This document shows positions 8,741-17,900 of a DNA stretch of 64,000 nucleotides, in pieces. The notes under the pieces are model-generated. The model saw only the letters and a program-made list of their open reading frames with translations. It had not been told where the DNA came from and ran no database searches. A program made the position numbers and the translations under genes. Every line of letters begins with the position of its first letter. Position 1 is the first letter of the stretch. Origin of the DNA: Megamonas hypermegale_A (GTDB lineage: Bacteria; Bacillota; Negativicutes; Selenomonadales; Selenomonadaceae); the NCBI RefSeq assembly GCF_030371585.1, contig NZ_JAUDCE010000003.1; one strand, given 5' to 3'.

Positions 8741-8862
8741 TTGTGTTAGTAAAACATTTAGCCTATAGCCAGCAGTATAATACTTTATATTCGTTCGATG
8801 TTGTCACTTAACCTCACTAAATATAAAGTATTATACTGCTTTCGGAAATTAATTAATGTAAT
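8741..8862 (+). repeat. Nested palindromic repeat, copy b
   Basis: Same orientation and nearly the same arms as copy a, but with the other loop variant (GTTCGATGTTGTCA). The right outer end is decayed (TTAATGTAA instead of TTAGCACAA). Confidence 0.9.
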
Positions 8863-8889
8863 CGATACTAATCTAAAATTTAGTCATAA

Positions 8890-8938
8890 AACAAAAAGCA
8901 GAACGATAACTTAAATTGTCATCATTCTGCTTTTTTAT
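8890..8938. terminator. Bidirectional terminator after lysS
   Basis: AAAAAGCAGAA pairs with TTCTGCTTTTT across a ~22-nt loop; A run on one side and T run on the other. Serves the minus-strand lysS and may also stop plus-strand transcripts from the MerR side. Confidence 0.8.
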
Positions 8939-8941
8939 TTC

Positions 8942-10435
8942 TTACTGATTTTCAATCGGTTTCATTGTCGGGAAGAGAAGAACGTCGCGGATAGACGGGC
9001 TGTCTGTCAGGAACATTACAAGACGGTCGATACCGATACCGAGTCCGCCTGTTGGCGGGAGACCGTATTCAAGTGCCGTGATGTAGTCATGGTCCATCAT
9101 ATGAGCTTCGTCGTCGCCGTTTTCACGTGCTTTCTGCTGGTCGATAAAACGCTGTTCCTGGTCAATCGGGTCATTGAGTTCGGAGAAGCCGTTTGCCAGT
9201 TCGCGTCCGTAAACGAATGCTTCAAAACGGTCGGTGAATGCCGGATTTTCCTTGTTGCGTTTAGCCAGCGGCGAAACTTCCGTCGGATACTGCGTTACAA
9301 ATGTCGGCTGAATTAAAGTGGATTCTACTTTTTCGTCGAACACTTCGTACATGATTTCGCCGATGGAGTTTTTGCCATCCGTCGGTACGCCGAGTTCATC
9401 CGCCATAGCGCGCGCTTCTTCTACGGACTGCGCCTTGCTGAAATCTTTGCCTGTAACTTCGGCTACAGCGTCATTCATCGTTACGCGGCGGAAAGAGGAA
9501 AGGTCGATTTCCGTATCTTCATAAGTGATTTTCGTGCTGCCGCAAGCATCGATTGCCGCCTGACGCACGATGCCTTCCGTTACGTCCATTAAATCATTGT
9601 AATCGGCATATGCCTGATAAATTTCAATGGAAGTAAATTCCGGATTGTGTCTGATGTCGATACCTTCATTGCGGAATACGCGGCCGAGTTCATAAACGCG
9701 TTCCAGACCGCCCACTACGAGGCGTTTCAAATACAGTTCCGTAGCAATGCGCAGATACATATCGATATCAAGGGCATTGTGATGCGTGATGAACGGACGG
9801 GCATTGGCACCGCCGGCAATCGGACTGAGCACCGGTGTTTCCACTTCCAGGAAGCCGCGTTCATCAAGATAGCTGCGAATGGATTTGATAATTTTCGTAC
9901 GCGCGATAAATGTCTGGCGCACGTCCGGATTTACGATAAGGTCGAGATAACGCTGACGGTAGCGTGTTTCCACATCTTTAAGACCGTGGAATTTTTCCGG
10001 CAGCGGACGCAGCGATTTTGCCAAAATGGAAAAATCCGTTACTTTAATGGTGATTTCACCGCGGTGCGTTTTAAAGAGCGTACCTTCCACGCCTACGATA
10101 TCACCGATATCGAGTAATTTGAACTCAGCGTATTTTTCTTCGCCGAGATTATCAAGACGGAAATATGCCTGAATTTTGCCGCTGAGGTCTTCAACGACTG
10201 TGAAACTTGCTTTGCCGTGACCGCGGACAGCCATTAAACGGCCTGCCATGCGTACGACTTTTTCTTCGCCCAGTGTTTCAAACTGGTCTAAAAGTTCCTG
10301 CGCATGATGTGTTACATCGTATCTGCGGCCGAACGGTTCAATGCCTTTATCGATAAAGGACTGCATTTTATTGCGGCGAACCTGCATAAGTTCGTTTACG
10401 TCCTGCTGTTTTTCTTCTACATGTTGTTTTGCCAA
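8942..10435 (-). CDS. lysS: Lysyl-tRNA synthetase, class II
   Basis: A 497-aa cytoplasmic enzyme that charges tRNA-Lys. An OB-fold anticodon-binding domain (about 55-150, with RVAGRLMAVRGHGKASFTVVEDLSG-like order) is followed by the class II catalytic core: motif 1 around RSYLDERGFLEVETPVLSP, motif 2 FRNEGIDIRHNPEFTSIEIY and motif 3 GLGIGIDRLVMFLTD. Length is typical. It lies 23 bp behind greA on the same strand, and the greA promoter at 11067-11095 probably drives both. Confidence 0.97.
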   Translation of the reverse strand: MAKQHVEEKQQDVNELMQVRRNKMQSFIDKGIEPFGRRYDVTHHAQELLDQFETLGEEKVVRMAGRLMAVRGHGKASFTVVEDLSGKIQAYFRLDNLGEEKYAEFKLLDIGDIVGVEGTLFKTHRGEITIKVTDFSILAKSLRPLPEKFHGLKDVETRYRQRYLDLIVNPDVRQTFIARTKIIKSIRSYLDERGFLEVETPVLSPIAGGANARPFITHHNALDIDMYLRIATELYLKRLVVGGLERVYELGRVFRNEGIDIRHNPEFTSIEIYQAYADYNDLMDVTEGIVRQAAIDACGSTKITYEDTEIDLSSFRRVTMNDAVAEVTGKDFSKAQSVEEARAMADELGVPTDGKNSIGEIMYEVFDEKVESTLIQPTFVTQYPTEVSPLAKRNKENPAFTDRFEAFVYGRELANGFSELNDPIDQEQRFIDQQKARENGDDEAHMMDHDYITALEYGLPPTGGLGIGIDRLVMFLTDSPSIRDVLLFPTMKPIENQ

Positions 10436-10458
10436 CGTGTTTCCTCCTGTTCTTTCGC

Positions 10459-10941
10459 TTATTTTTTAATTTCCATGATTTTGTATTCCAGAACGCCTGC
10501 CGGTACTTTTACCTGCACGATTGTTCCGACTGTTTTGCCTAAAATCGCAGCGCCTACAGGAGATTCGTTGGAAATTTTGCCTTCCGTCGTATCCGCTTCG
10601 GTAGAACCTACGATAGTGTACGTTTCATCTTCATCGTATTCCATATCTTTGATTACTACGGTATTGCCAAGATGAACCACGTTTTTATTTGCATCAGAAA
10701 CATCAGCTTTGATGATTTCACTGTTTCTGATTTGTTTTTCTAATGTAAGAATTTCACCTTCGATGAAAGCCTGTTCATTTTTTGCATCGTCATATTCGGA
10801 GTTTTCGCTCAAGTCCCCGAGAGCAATCGCTGCTTTTAAACGTTCAGCAACTTCCAGACGGCGGACGCTTTTTAAGTATTCCAGTTTTTCTTCCAGCTTT
10901 TTCAAGCCTTCTTCGGTCAAAACTACACGTTTATCTGCCAT
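10459..10941 (-). CDS. greA: Transcription elongation factor GreA
   Basis: A 160-aa protein that enters the RNA polymerase secondary channel and rescues backtracked complexes by transcript cleavage. The N-terminal coiled coil carries the acidic tip DLSENSEYDDAKNEQ; the C-terminal FKBP-like domain includes the ESPVGAAILGK signature. Length is typical. First gene of the greA-lysS unit; AAGGAAG lies before the ATG and a consensus promoter stands ~130 bp upstream. Confidence 0.97.
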   Translation of the reverse strand: MADKRVVLTEEGLKKLEEKLEYLKSVRRLEVAERLKAAIALGDLSENSEYDDAKNEQAFIEGEILTLEKQIRNSEIIKADVSDANKNVVHLGNTVVIKDMEYDEDETYTIVGSTEADTTEGKISNESPVGAAILGKTVGTIVQVKVPAGVLEYKIMEIKK

Positions 10942-11066
10942 TTTTCTGCTTCCTTTCCACTTTCAAAATTCCAGTTTATACTCTGTTTTTTCAAATTTAA
11001 CCTGTTGTTTATAATAGAAGAAGTGCCAAGCAAATGCCTGACACTACCGCTTTACAATCAGCAAAT

Positions 11067-11095
11067 ATTATATATTTTTTAAGGCTTTTTGTCAA
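11067..11095 (-). promoter_or_regulatory. Consensus sigma-70 promoter of greA-lysS
   Basis: On the minus strand TTGACA (11090-11095), 17 nt, TATAAT (11067-11072): both hexamers perfect. Its -35 box lies back to back with that of the divergent promoter at 11099-11127, so TGTCAATTTTTGACA forms a small palindrome between them. Confidence 0.85.
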
Positions 11096-11098
11096 TTT

Positions 11099-11127
11099 TT
11101 GACAGTACAAATCAAGTTTTCTATACT
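11099..11127 (+). promoter_or_regulatory. Promoter of the secreted-protein gene
   Basis: TTGACA (11099-11104), 17 nt, TATACT (11122-11127), followed 52 bp later by the ATG at 11180. Confidence 0.8.
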
Positions 11128-11179
11128 ATAGATATAAATACGGATTTCACTCAAATTTTACAAGAAAAGAGGTCTTTTT

Positions 11180-11815
11180 ATGAAAACGCGTCTATTTGGT
11201 CTGCTTTCCTGTCTTTTGCTCGCCGTTTTCTCGCTCGGCATGACGTATGCTCCCACGGCGCAGGAATTTTCCTACAACGGTCTGGCGCTCGGCGATGATT
11301 ACGCCAAAATGATTGAACGCTTCGGCACGCCTCGCTATGACCAGCAGGATTATCTCTGGGGCAATAAGGTAACGTATTACGTCTATAAAAATGAAAATAA
11401 AATCGGCATAAACACTGATACAGGAAAAATCGTCGATATCATCATCGTTGATGATACGTATAACAGCGGCGATGAATTAAAAGACGGCACAACTTCGTTT
11501 AAAATCGAAAAGCTGTTCGGCAAGGCGGAGCGTCAATTCATCAACGGCGAAGTATGCTACGCCTATAAAAACGACAGCAATGAACGCCTGCTGCTACAGG
11601 TTGAACCGACTGACCGCTATCTGGAAAGCTTCCGCATAACGAGTTTGCCGATTGAACTGCCGGAGGACACGACGCAGTATCTGCCGGATGATGCCACCAG
11701 CGAAGCAGAAAATCCGCTGTTCGGCGATAAACAAATTGACACTTCCGCCGTTACGGGCGACAAAGTGGAAAGCGGCGGTTTTAAAATAAACTACCGTTAT
11801 TCCGTTACAAAATAA
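11180..11815 (+). CDS. Secreted protein of unknown function
   Basis: A 211-aa protein I do not recognise. It begins with a plain Sec signal peptide (MKTRLFGLLSCLLLAVFSL, cleavage probably after the GMTYA region). The mature part contains a repeated layout of GLALGDDYAKMIERFGTPRYD and later FKIEKLFGKAERQF, which resembles the tandem 'G-D-P ... lgkP' folds of small outer-surface or SmpA-like beta proteins, but this is only a resemblance. Own promoter at 11099-11127. Its last 19 nt overlap the 3' end of ribF, read from the opposite strand, with no terminator between them. Confidence 0.75.
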   Translation: MKTRLFGLLSCLLLAVFSLGMTYAPTAQEFSYNGLALGDDYAKMIERFGTPRYDQQDYLWGNKVTYYVYKNENKIGINTDTGKIVDIIIVDDTYNSGDELKDGTTSFKIEKLFGKAERQFINGEVCYAYKNDSNERLLLQVEPTDRYLESFRITSLPIELPEDTTQYLPDDATSEAENPLFGDKQIDTSAVTGDKVESGGFKINYRYSVTK

Positions 11816-12732
11816 TCTTTCGCTTTCTGCACATCTTTTTTCATCTGGCTGAGCAGAGCATCCACTGAAGTGAATTTTATTTCCCGGCGGATTGCCGCCA
11901 AAAAGTCGACACGGATAATCTTGCCGTAAATATCTTTATGAAAATCGAAAATATTTACTTCGACGCGGCGGCTGATATCTTTAAAAGTCGGATTAGTGCC
12001 AATGCTTGCCACGGCGTTGTATCTTTGTCCGTCAACATATGCGGAAACGATATACACGCCGTTCGGCAGCATAATGCGATTGTCTTTTATCGCCAGATTG
12101 GCCGTCGGAAATCCCAGCATGCGGCCGCGTTTTTTGCCGTGAATTACTTCTTCGTCGATACTGAACGGTTTGCCGAGCATTTTATTGGCTTTGGCTAAAT
12201 CGCCGTCCAAAATGGCTTTGCGGATTGTCGTACTGCTGACCATGCTGTTCTGGCAATAGACGAAATGGTGCATATAGGCCTTAAAGCCGTATTTTTCACC
12301 TTCACTTTGCAGAAGCTGCGGCGTACCTGCGCCTTTTGCGCCGAAAGTATAATTCGGCCCCGTTACGATAAATTTCGGCGCAAAACAATCCTTGAGCATC
12401 TGCATGAATTCTTCCGGCTGCATACTGCTCATCTGTTTCGTAAATTCCACATTGAACAGAAAATCCACACCGAGCGCTTCAATATCTCTGATTTTAGCCA
12501 GCGTATCATTGATGATGAGCATTTGCCGCTCCGGGAAAATCACCGAACGCGGATGGTTACTGAAAGTGAATACGGCACTGAGACCCTGATTTTTTTTTGC
12601 CAAATTGACAGCTTCACAGATGACGTTCTGATGACCGATATGCACGCCGTCAAATGTCCCCAGCGCCACTGCCAGATTTTTATCCTTAAAATTCATTTTC
12701 TGTATATCTGAAAGCGAAGAAAAAATTTTCAT
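11797..12732 (-). CDS. ribF: Bifunctional riboflavin kinase / FAD synthetase
   Basis: A 311-aa cytoplasmic enzyme that turns riboflavin into FMN and then FAD. The N-terminal nucleotidyltransferase domain has GTFDGVHIGHQ (residues ~27-37) and the SSTTIR motif near 160; the C-terminal flavokinase domain starts near KPFSIDEEVIHGKKRGRMLGFPTAN and includes PNGVY. Length is typical. Monocistronic here; divergent from cobU and tail-to-tail overlapping the secreted-protein gene. Confidence 0.96.
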   Translation of the reverse strand: MKIFSSLSDIQKMNFKDKNLAVALGTFDGVHIGHQNVICEAVNLAKKNQGLSAVFTFSNHPRSVIFPERQMLIINDTLAKIRDIEALGVDFLFNVEFTKQMSSMQPEEFMQMLKDCFAPKFIVTGPNYTFGAKGAGTPQLLQSEGEKYGFKAYMHHFVYCQNSMVSSTTIRKAILDGDLAKANKMLGKPFSIDEEVIHGKKRGRMLGFPTANLAIKDNRIMLPNGVYIVSAYVDGQRYNAVASIGTNPTFKDISRRVEVNIFDFHKDIYGKIIRVDFLAAIRREIKFTSVDALLSQMKKDVQKAKDYFVTE

Positions 12733-12821
12733 TTATCTTAACCTCTTTAAATTAATAGTATTACCTAAAAGGATATCACATATTTTCAAAAAAATAAATT
12801 AATGCAAAGGAGCTTTTATTC

Positions 12822-13367
12822 ATGGGAAAAATTGTTTTGATTACAGGCGGAGCGCGCTCGGGCAAAAGCCGCTTTGCCGAAAACTACGTGGCGCGCTGCG
12901 GTAAAAGTATCGCCTATATCGCCACTTCGCAGATTTACGATGAGGAGATGGCTTACCGCGTCAAACTGCATCGCCAGCGCCGCCCGTCTTCCTGGCAGAC
13001 ATTTGAAGCTCCTTTCGAGGCTCACAATGCTCTGAAAGAAGCTTTCGCCGAACATGATACGGTATTGTTTGACTGCCTGACGCTATATCTGAGCAACTAT
13101 CTGTGTCAGGAAAAAAATCAGTCATTGTCCTTAGATGATTTATACGCTGAAACGTCGCTGCTCATGCAGGAATTAATTAACGCTGTGCGCTCCGTTACGA
13201 ATAAAACATGCGTTTTCGTCACCAACGAAGTCGGCGCGGGCATTGTTCCCGAAAATGAACTTGCCCGCAAATACAGAGACCTTGCCGGTCTTTGCAATCA
13301 GCAGATAGCCAAAACGGCGGATGAAGTTTACCTTGTCGTATCCGGTATTCCGCTGCAAATAAAATAA
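12822..13367 (+). CDS. cobU: Adenosylcobinamide kinase / guanylyltransferase
   Basis: A 181-aa enzyme that phosphorylates adenosylcobinamide and adds GMP, the first step of nucleotide-loop assembly of vitamin B12. P-loop GGARSGKS at residues 8-15, the conserved HRQRRPSSWQTFE segment carrying the guanylylated histidine, DCLTLYLSN and the TNEVGAGIVPENELARKYRD block are all present. AAGGAGC precedes the ATG. It heads the short cobU-cobS pair, far from the main cobalamin operon at 39.9-49.1 kb. Confidence 0.96.
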   Translation: MGKIVLITGGARSGKSRFAENYVARCGKSIAYIATSQIYDEEMAYRVKLHRQRRPSSWQTFEAPFEAHNALKEAFAEHDTVLFDCLTLYLSNYLCQEKNQSLSLDDLYAETSLLMQELINAVRSVTNKTCVFVTNEVGAGIVPENELARKYRDLAGLCNQQIAKTADEVYLVVSGIPLQIK

Positions 13368-13382
13368 CAGGAGCACATTTTC

Positions 13383-14144
13383 ATGAACAATTTTCTCGTA
13401 GGGCTGCAATTTTTAACGCGCATTACCGTAAAAAAAAATCTCGACTGGTCGGAAAAAGCCTGCGGCGGCAGTGTTAAATTCTTTCCGCTTATCGGAGCTG
13501 TTTTGGGTATAGTCTACGTTATAGCCGGTTATATTATTTATTTTCTGCTGCCGCAGCACGATTTTCATCCTTCCGCGCATTTAACGGGATTTATCCTGCT
13601 TGCACTGAATATCTTCCTGACGGGAGCACTGCACTGCGACGGCTTTGTCGACACAATGGACGGCATTCTGTCCGGCCGAACGCGCGAGCGCATTCTGGAA
13701 ATCATGAAGGACAGCCGCGTCGGCGCACACGGGGCAACGGCTCTGATACTGCTCATCATCGGCAAATTCTGCATGTTTTCCGACCTTGAGGCGCAGCTGG
13801 CTCTGACGGCTCTGTTTTTAATGCCGATTATTCCGCGCTGCTGCATGAGCAGTGCCGTCATCAATTTTCCTTACGCCCGCAAAGAGGGGCTCGGCAAGGC
13901 GTTTCATGAGTATTCCGGCAGCCGCGACATGCTGCTTGCCAGCTTTTTTACTTGCCTTGTTTCCGTTCTTTTAGGTACAATAGCTATTATCGCCTACATT
14001 TTAACTACGCTTATAATGTACGGCTTCAACCGCTACGTATCCCGCCTTCTGGGCGGACTCACAGGCGACGTTTACGGCGCTACGACCGAACTGGGTGAAT
14101 TTGTAGTGCTGTTTATTTTCGCCATCGCTCAGATTTTCATTTAA
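13383..14144 (+). CDS. cobS: Adenosylcobinamide-GDP ribazoletransferase (cobalamin synthase)
   Basis: A 253-aa multispanning membrane enzyme that joins adenosylcobinamide-GDP and alpha-ribazole. Signature stretches are GALHCDGFVDTMDGILSGRTRERILEIM-type Asp-rich loop (residues ~82-108), KDSRVGAHGA and the closing GGLTGDVYGATTELGE. Length is typical. It starts 15 bp after cobU, so the two are co-transcribed. A palindromic repeat (14154-14275) begins 9 bp after the stop codon. Confidence 0.95.
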   Translation: MNNFLVGLQFLTRITVKKNLDWSEKACGGSVKFFPLIGAVLGIVYVIAGYIIYFLLPQHDFHPSAHLTGFILLALNIFLTGALHCDGFVDTMDGILSGRTRERILEIMKDSRVGAHGATALILLIIGKFCMFSDLEAQLALTALFLMPIIPRCCMSSAVINFPYARKEGLGKAFHEYSGSRDMLLASFFTCLVSVLLGTIAIIAYILTTLIMYGFNRYVSRLLGGLTGDVYGATTELGEFVVLFIFAIAQIFI

Positions 14145-14153
14145 CATTATCTA

Positions 14154-14275
14154 TTGTGCCAGTCAATTTCCTGAAGCAGTATAATAGTTTGTATTTAGTG
14201 AGGTTAAGTGACAACATCGAACGAATACAAACTATTATACTGCTGGCTTAAAGGCTCATTGTTTTACCGGTACAA
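14154..14275 (-). repeat. Nested palindromic repeat, copy c
   Basis: Reverse orientation relative to copies a and b, loop variant GTTCGATGTTGTCA when read on the minus strand. Inner arms carry the paired change TTTGTATT/AATACAAA where most copies have TTTATATT/AATATAAA, so pairing is kept. Sits between cobS and cobC; the element's right end supplies the ATG at 14275 that could be mistaken for the cobC start. Confidence 0.9.
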
Positions 14276-14307
14276 TGATTTTAAGATTTTATAAGGAGGA
14301 TTTATTT

Positions 14308-14955
14308 TTGCTGAAAGTCATTTTTATCCGTCACGGAAAAACACTCTGGAACAGCTCCGGTCGTTTTCAGGGTCAGTCCAATACAAAATTGGCCGCAGAA
14401 GGCATTGCTCAGGCTGAAAAACTGGCGGAAAATTTTCCCGTTGAACATATCGACACCGTATATTCCAGCCCTTTGGAACGTGCTTTCATCACCGGCAAAA
14501 TCATCGCTGACAAATTCCATGTGCCGATAACGGCTGATGAAAGACTGTGCGAAATCAGTTTCGGTGCCTGGGAAGGTTTAACATATGATGAAATTCACGC
14601 CAAATGGCCTGCTGAAATCGAAATGCTTTTCTCCCGTCCCGATGAAACCGTAATCCCGCAGGGAGAAAAATTCAGCGCAGTCCAAAAGCGTGCCGTAGAG
14701 GCTTTAAATGATATAATCGCGCAAAATACATTTCCCGATGAGGACAGAACCGTCGTCATCACGGCGCACGGCGGTATTTTGCGCGCGCTTTTAAGCCATA
14801 TTCTGCATATGCCGCTCCGATATATCTGGTCGCTGCGCCAGGACAACACGGCCGTAAGTATCATCACCTACTACGGTGAAAAATACAATATCGAACTCAT
14901 CAACAGCACGGCTCATCTCGGTCTTATCAAACAGAGCAAACAGACCCGTTTTTAG
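14308..14955 (+). CDS. cobC: Histidine phosphatase, probable alpha-ribazole phosphatase
   Basis: A 215-aa phosphoglycerate-mutase-fold phosphatase: IRHGKTLWN with the nucleophilic histidine near the start and the second catalytic histidine in TAHGGILRAL. TTG at 14308 is chosen as start because AAGGAGG (14293-14299) lies 8 nt before it and the protein then opens at MLKVIFIRHG as the family does; the ATG at 14275 lies inside the end of the palindromic repeat. Position behind cobU-cobS supports alpha-ribazole-5'-phosphate dephosphorylation, but general phosphatases look alike. Confidence 0.8.
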   Translation: MLKVIFIRHGKTLWNSSGRFQGQSNTKLAAEGIAQAEKLAENFPVEHIDTVYSSPLERAFITGKIIADKFHVPITADERLCEISFGAWEGLTYDEIHAKWPAEIEMLFSRPDETVIPQGEKFSAVQKRAVEALNDIIAQNTFPDEDRTVVITAHGGILRALLSHILHMPLRYIWSLRQDNTAVSIITYYGEKYNIELINSTAHLGLIKQSKQTRF

Positions 14956-14969
14956 TATAGAGGACCAAC

Positions 14970-17900
14970 ATGAACAAGAAATTTTATATTTTACCGCAAA
15001 ACGGCGGCGAAAAATTCCGCCGGATTTTGCAGTCCGTTCCCGCTACTCCTGCGGAAAAGCAGATTTTACAGGAAGCTTCCATTAAACATGTGGAAATTGA
15101 CCTGGGCAACAATTCCTGGGAAATTCTCATGGAAACGTACAATGGCATTCCCGATGAATTACTGACAAGAGCCGCTTCTTATATATCGAGCCGCTGCAAC
15201 ATTCCCAGCGTAATTTTTTATCAGAATATAATCGATTTGCCGCAGGAAGTAGACCGCCACTGGCCGACTATTATTCAGAACGCTTCCGGCAGCAATCCCA
15301 CGCTTTACAGCATTTTATTGCAGGCAGCGCACAGCGTCGACGGCAACCGCATTTTGATTGATTTCAAAGGAGCGCATATCGAAGAGATTTTACGCTCGCA
15401 TAACGTTGAAGAAACAATGAGCCAAGCCGTTCAGGCTATGGTGCACTGTCCCTGCAAGGTCATCTGCCGCATAGACAGTTCTGCGCCTGCCGCTGCCGCT
15501 TTAAATCCGTTTAATAATTTTAATAATAACGAGCAAGACAACGAAGCATATCTGCGCAAACTGCAGCAGCAGTCGCAAAGCCAGCACGGTGCGCCGAAAG
15601 CTCCGTCTGCTGCGCCGGCTGCTGAAAACGGCTTCAACAATCAGGCTAAATTCCGCCGCTCCCGCGCCGAACGCAAACTGATGACGGAAACAATCCCTGA
15701 TGAACCGATTGAAATCACCAGTATCGACGGAGAAATGAAGAATATCACGCTGCGCGGCCGCATTTTCAACATTAACAACCGCGAATTCAACACGGGAACA
15801 ATTCTTTTAACCTTCGACCTTGCCGACGACTCCGACGGCATTTCCTGCAAAGTGTTCCTGAAAACGAAAGAGGAGTTCAATAATGTAAACGCCGCTCTGC
15901 AAAAAGCCGATACGGTTAAAATAAAAGGCGCTATCCGTTTCGACTCGTACCTGAACGATTATGTAATGATGCCGAACAATATCGCTCTGTCCGAACTGCC
16001 GAAGCGTGAAGACCGCGCCGGTGAAAAACGTGTCGAGCTCCACGCCCATACGCATATGAGCAACATGGACGCCGTCGTTTCAGCGACCGATTTAATCAAT
16101 ACGGCAGTACGCTGGGGCTGGCCCGCTATTGCCATCACCGACCACGGCGTCGTGCAGGCTTTCCCGGAAGCGATGAAAGCCGCTAAAGGCAAAGACATAA
16201 AAATCATCTACGGCATTGAAGGTTATCTGACCGGCGACGATTATCAGCAGCGCCGCGCCAATCACATCATCATGCTGGCAAAAAATTCCATCGGACTGCA
16301 CAATATTTACCGCATGGTTTCCCTGTCGCATCTGAAATATCTGTATAAATCGCGTCCGCGCCTGCCGAAAAAAATCATCTCCGAACTCAGAGAAGGCGTA
16401 ATTATCGGCTCAGCCTGCGAAGCGGGCGAACTCATCCGCGCCATCGTTGCCGGAACGGATGACGAAAAACTGCTGGAAATCGCTTCATTCTATGATTATC
16501 TGGAAATCCAGCCAATCGGCAACAACGCCTTTTTAATCCGCGACAATGAAAACTTCCCGAATATCCAGACGGAACAGGATTTAATCAATATCAATCTGAA
16601 AGTTGCAGAGCTGGCTGAAAAACTCGGCAAAATGCTCGTTGCCACCTGCGACGTGCATTTTCTCAATGCCAAAGACAGCATTTATCGCGCTATTTTAATG
16701 AAAGGCAAAGGTTTTGCCGACGCTGAAAAACAGCCGCCGCTGTATCTGCGCACGACAGAGGAAATGCTCAAGGAATTTACTTATCTCGGCGAAGCGAAAG
16801 CATACGAAGCCGTCGTTACCAATCCGCGCAAAATCGCGGAAATGGTCGAAGTCTTCAAGCCGATACCGGATGAACTGTATTCGCCGATGATACCGGGTGC
16901 AGACGAGCAAATCCATGATATGTCATACGCCAAAGCGCGCGAATTGTACGGCGAAAATCTGCCGAAAGTCGTGCAGGACCGTCTGGAGCTGGAGCTTAAC
17001 TCCATTATCGGGCACGGCTTCGCCGTACTGTATCTGATTGCGCATAAGCTCGTAAAAAAATCGCTCGACGACGGCTATCTTGTAGGCTCGCGAGGTTCTG
17101 TCGGCTCTTCCTTCGTTGCCACCATGACGAGCATTACGGAAGTAAATCCGCTGCCGCCGCATTGGCGCTGTCCGCATTGCAAGCACAGCGAATTTATCGA
17201 AGACGGCACTTACGGCTGCGGTTTCGACATGCCGGATAAAAACTGTCCGTACTGCGGCACGAAAATGATAAAAGACGGCCACGATATTCCTTTTGCCGTA
17301 TTCATGGGCTTTGACGGCGACAAAGTTCCCGATATCGACCTGAACTTCTCTGGCGATTATCAGCCTGTCGCCCATAAATATACGGAAGAACTGTTCGGCA
17401 AGGACAATGTATTCCGCGCCGGAACGATTGCCACCGTCGCCGACAAAACGGCTTACGGCTACGTAAAAAAATTCTTCGACGAAAAAGGCATCAAAAAACG
17501 TGATGCCTATATAAACAGCCTCGTCAACGGCTGCACCGGCGTAAAACGCACCACCGGCCAGCACCCGGGCGGCATCATGGTTATCCCGCGCAATATGGAC
17601 GTACACCATTTCACGCCGATACAGCGCCCGGCCGACGACAACGACACCAATACGATAACGACGCATTTCGATTACCATTCCATCAGCAGCCGTCTTGTTA
17701 AACTCGACATACTCGGCCATGATGACCCGACCGTAATCAAAATGCTGGAAAATATCACGCACCGCGACCCGCGCAGCATTCCGTTCGACGACCCGGCGAC
17801 AATGAGCATATTCTCCTCGACGGAAGCGCTCGGCGTTACACCGGAGGAACTCGGCGCTACATCCGGCACATTCGGCATTCCGGAATTCCGCACGCCATTC

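Noticed and set aside
14275..14307. ATG 14275 as start of cobC
   Set aside because: It lies at the edge of a repeat element and upstream of the AAGGAGG that clearly serves the TTG at 14308.
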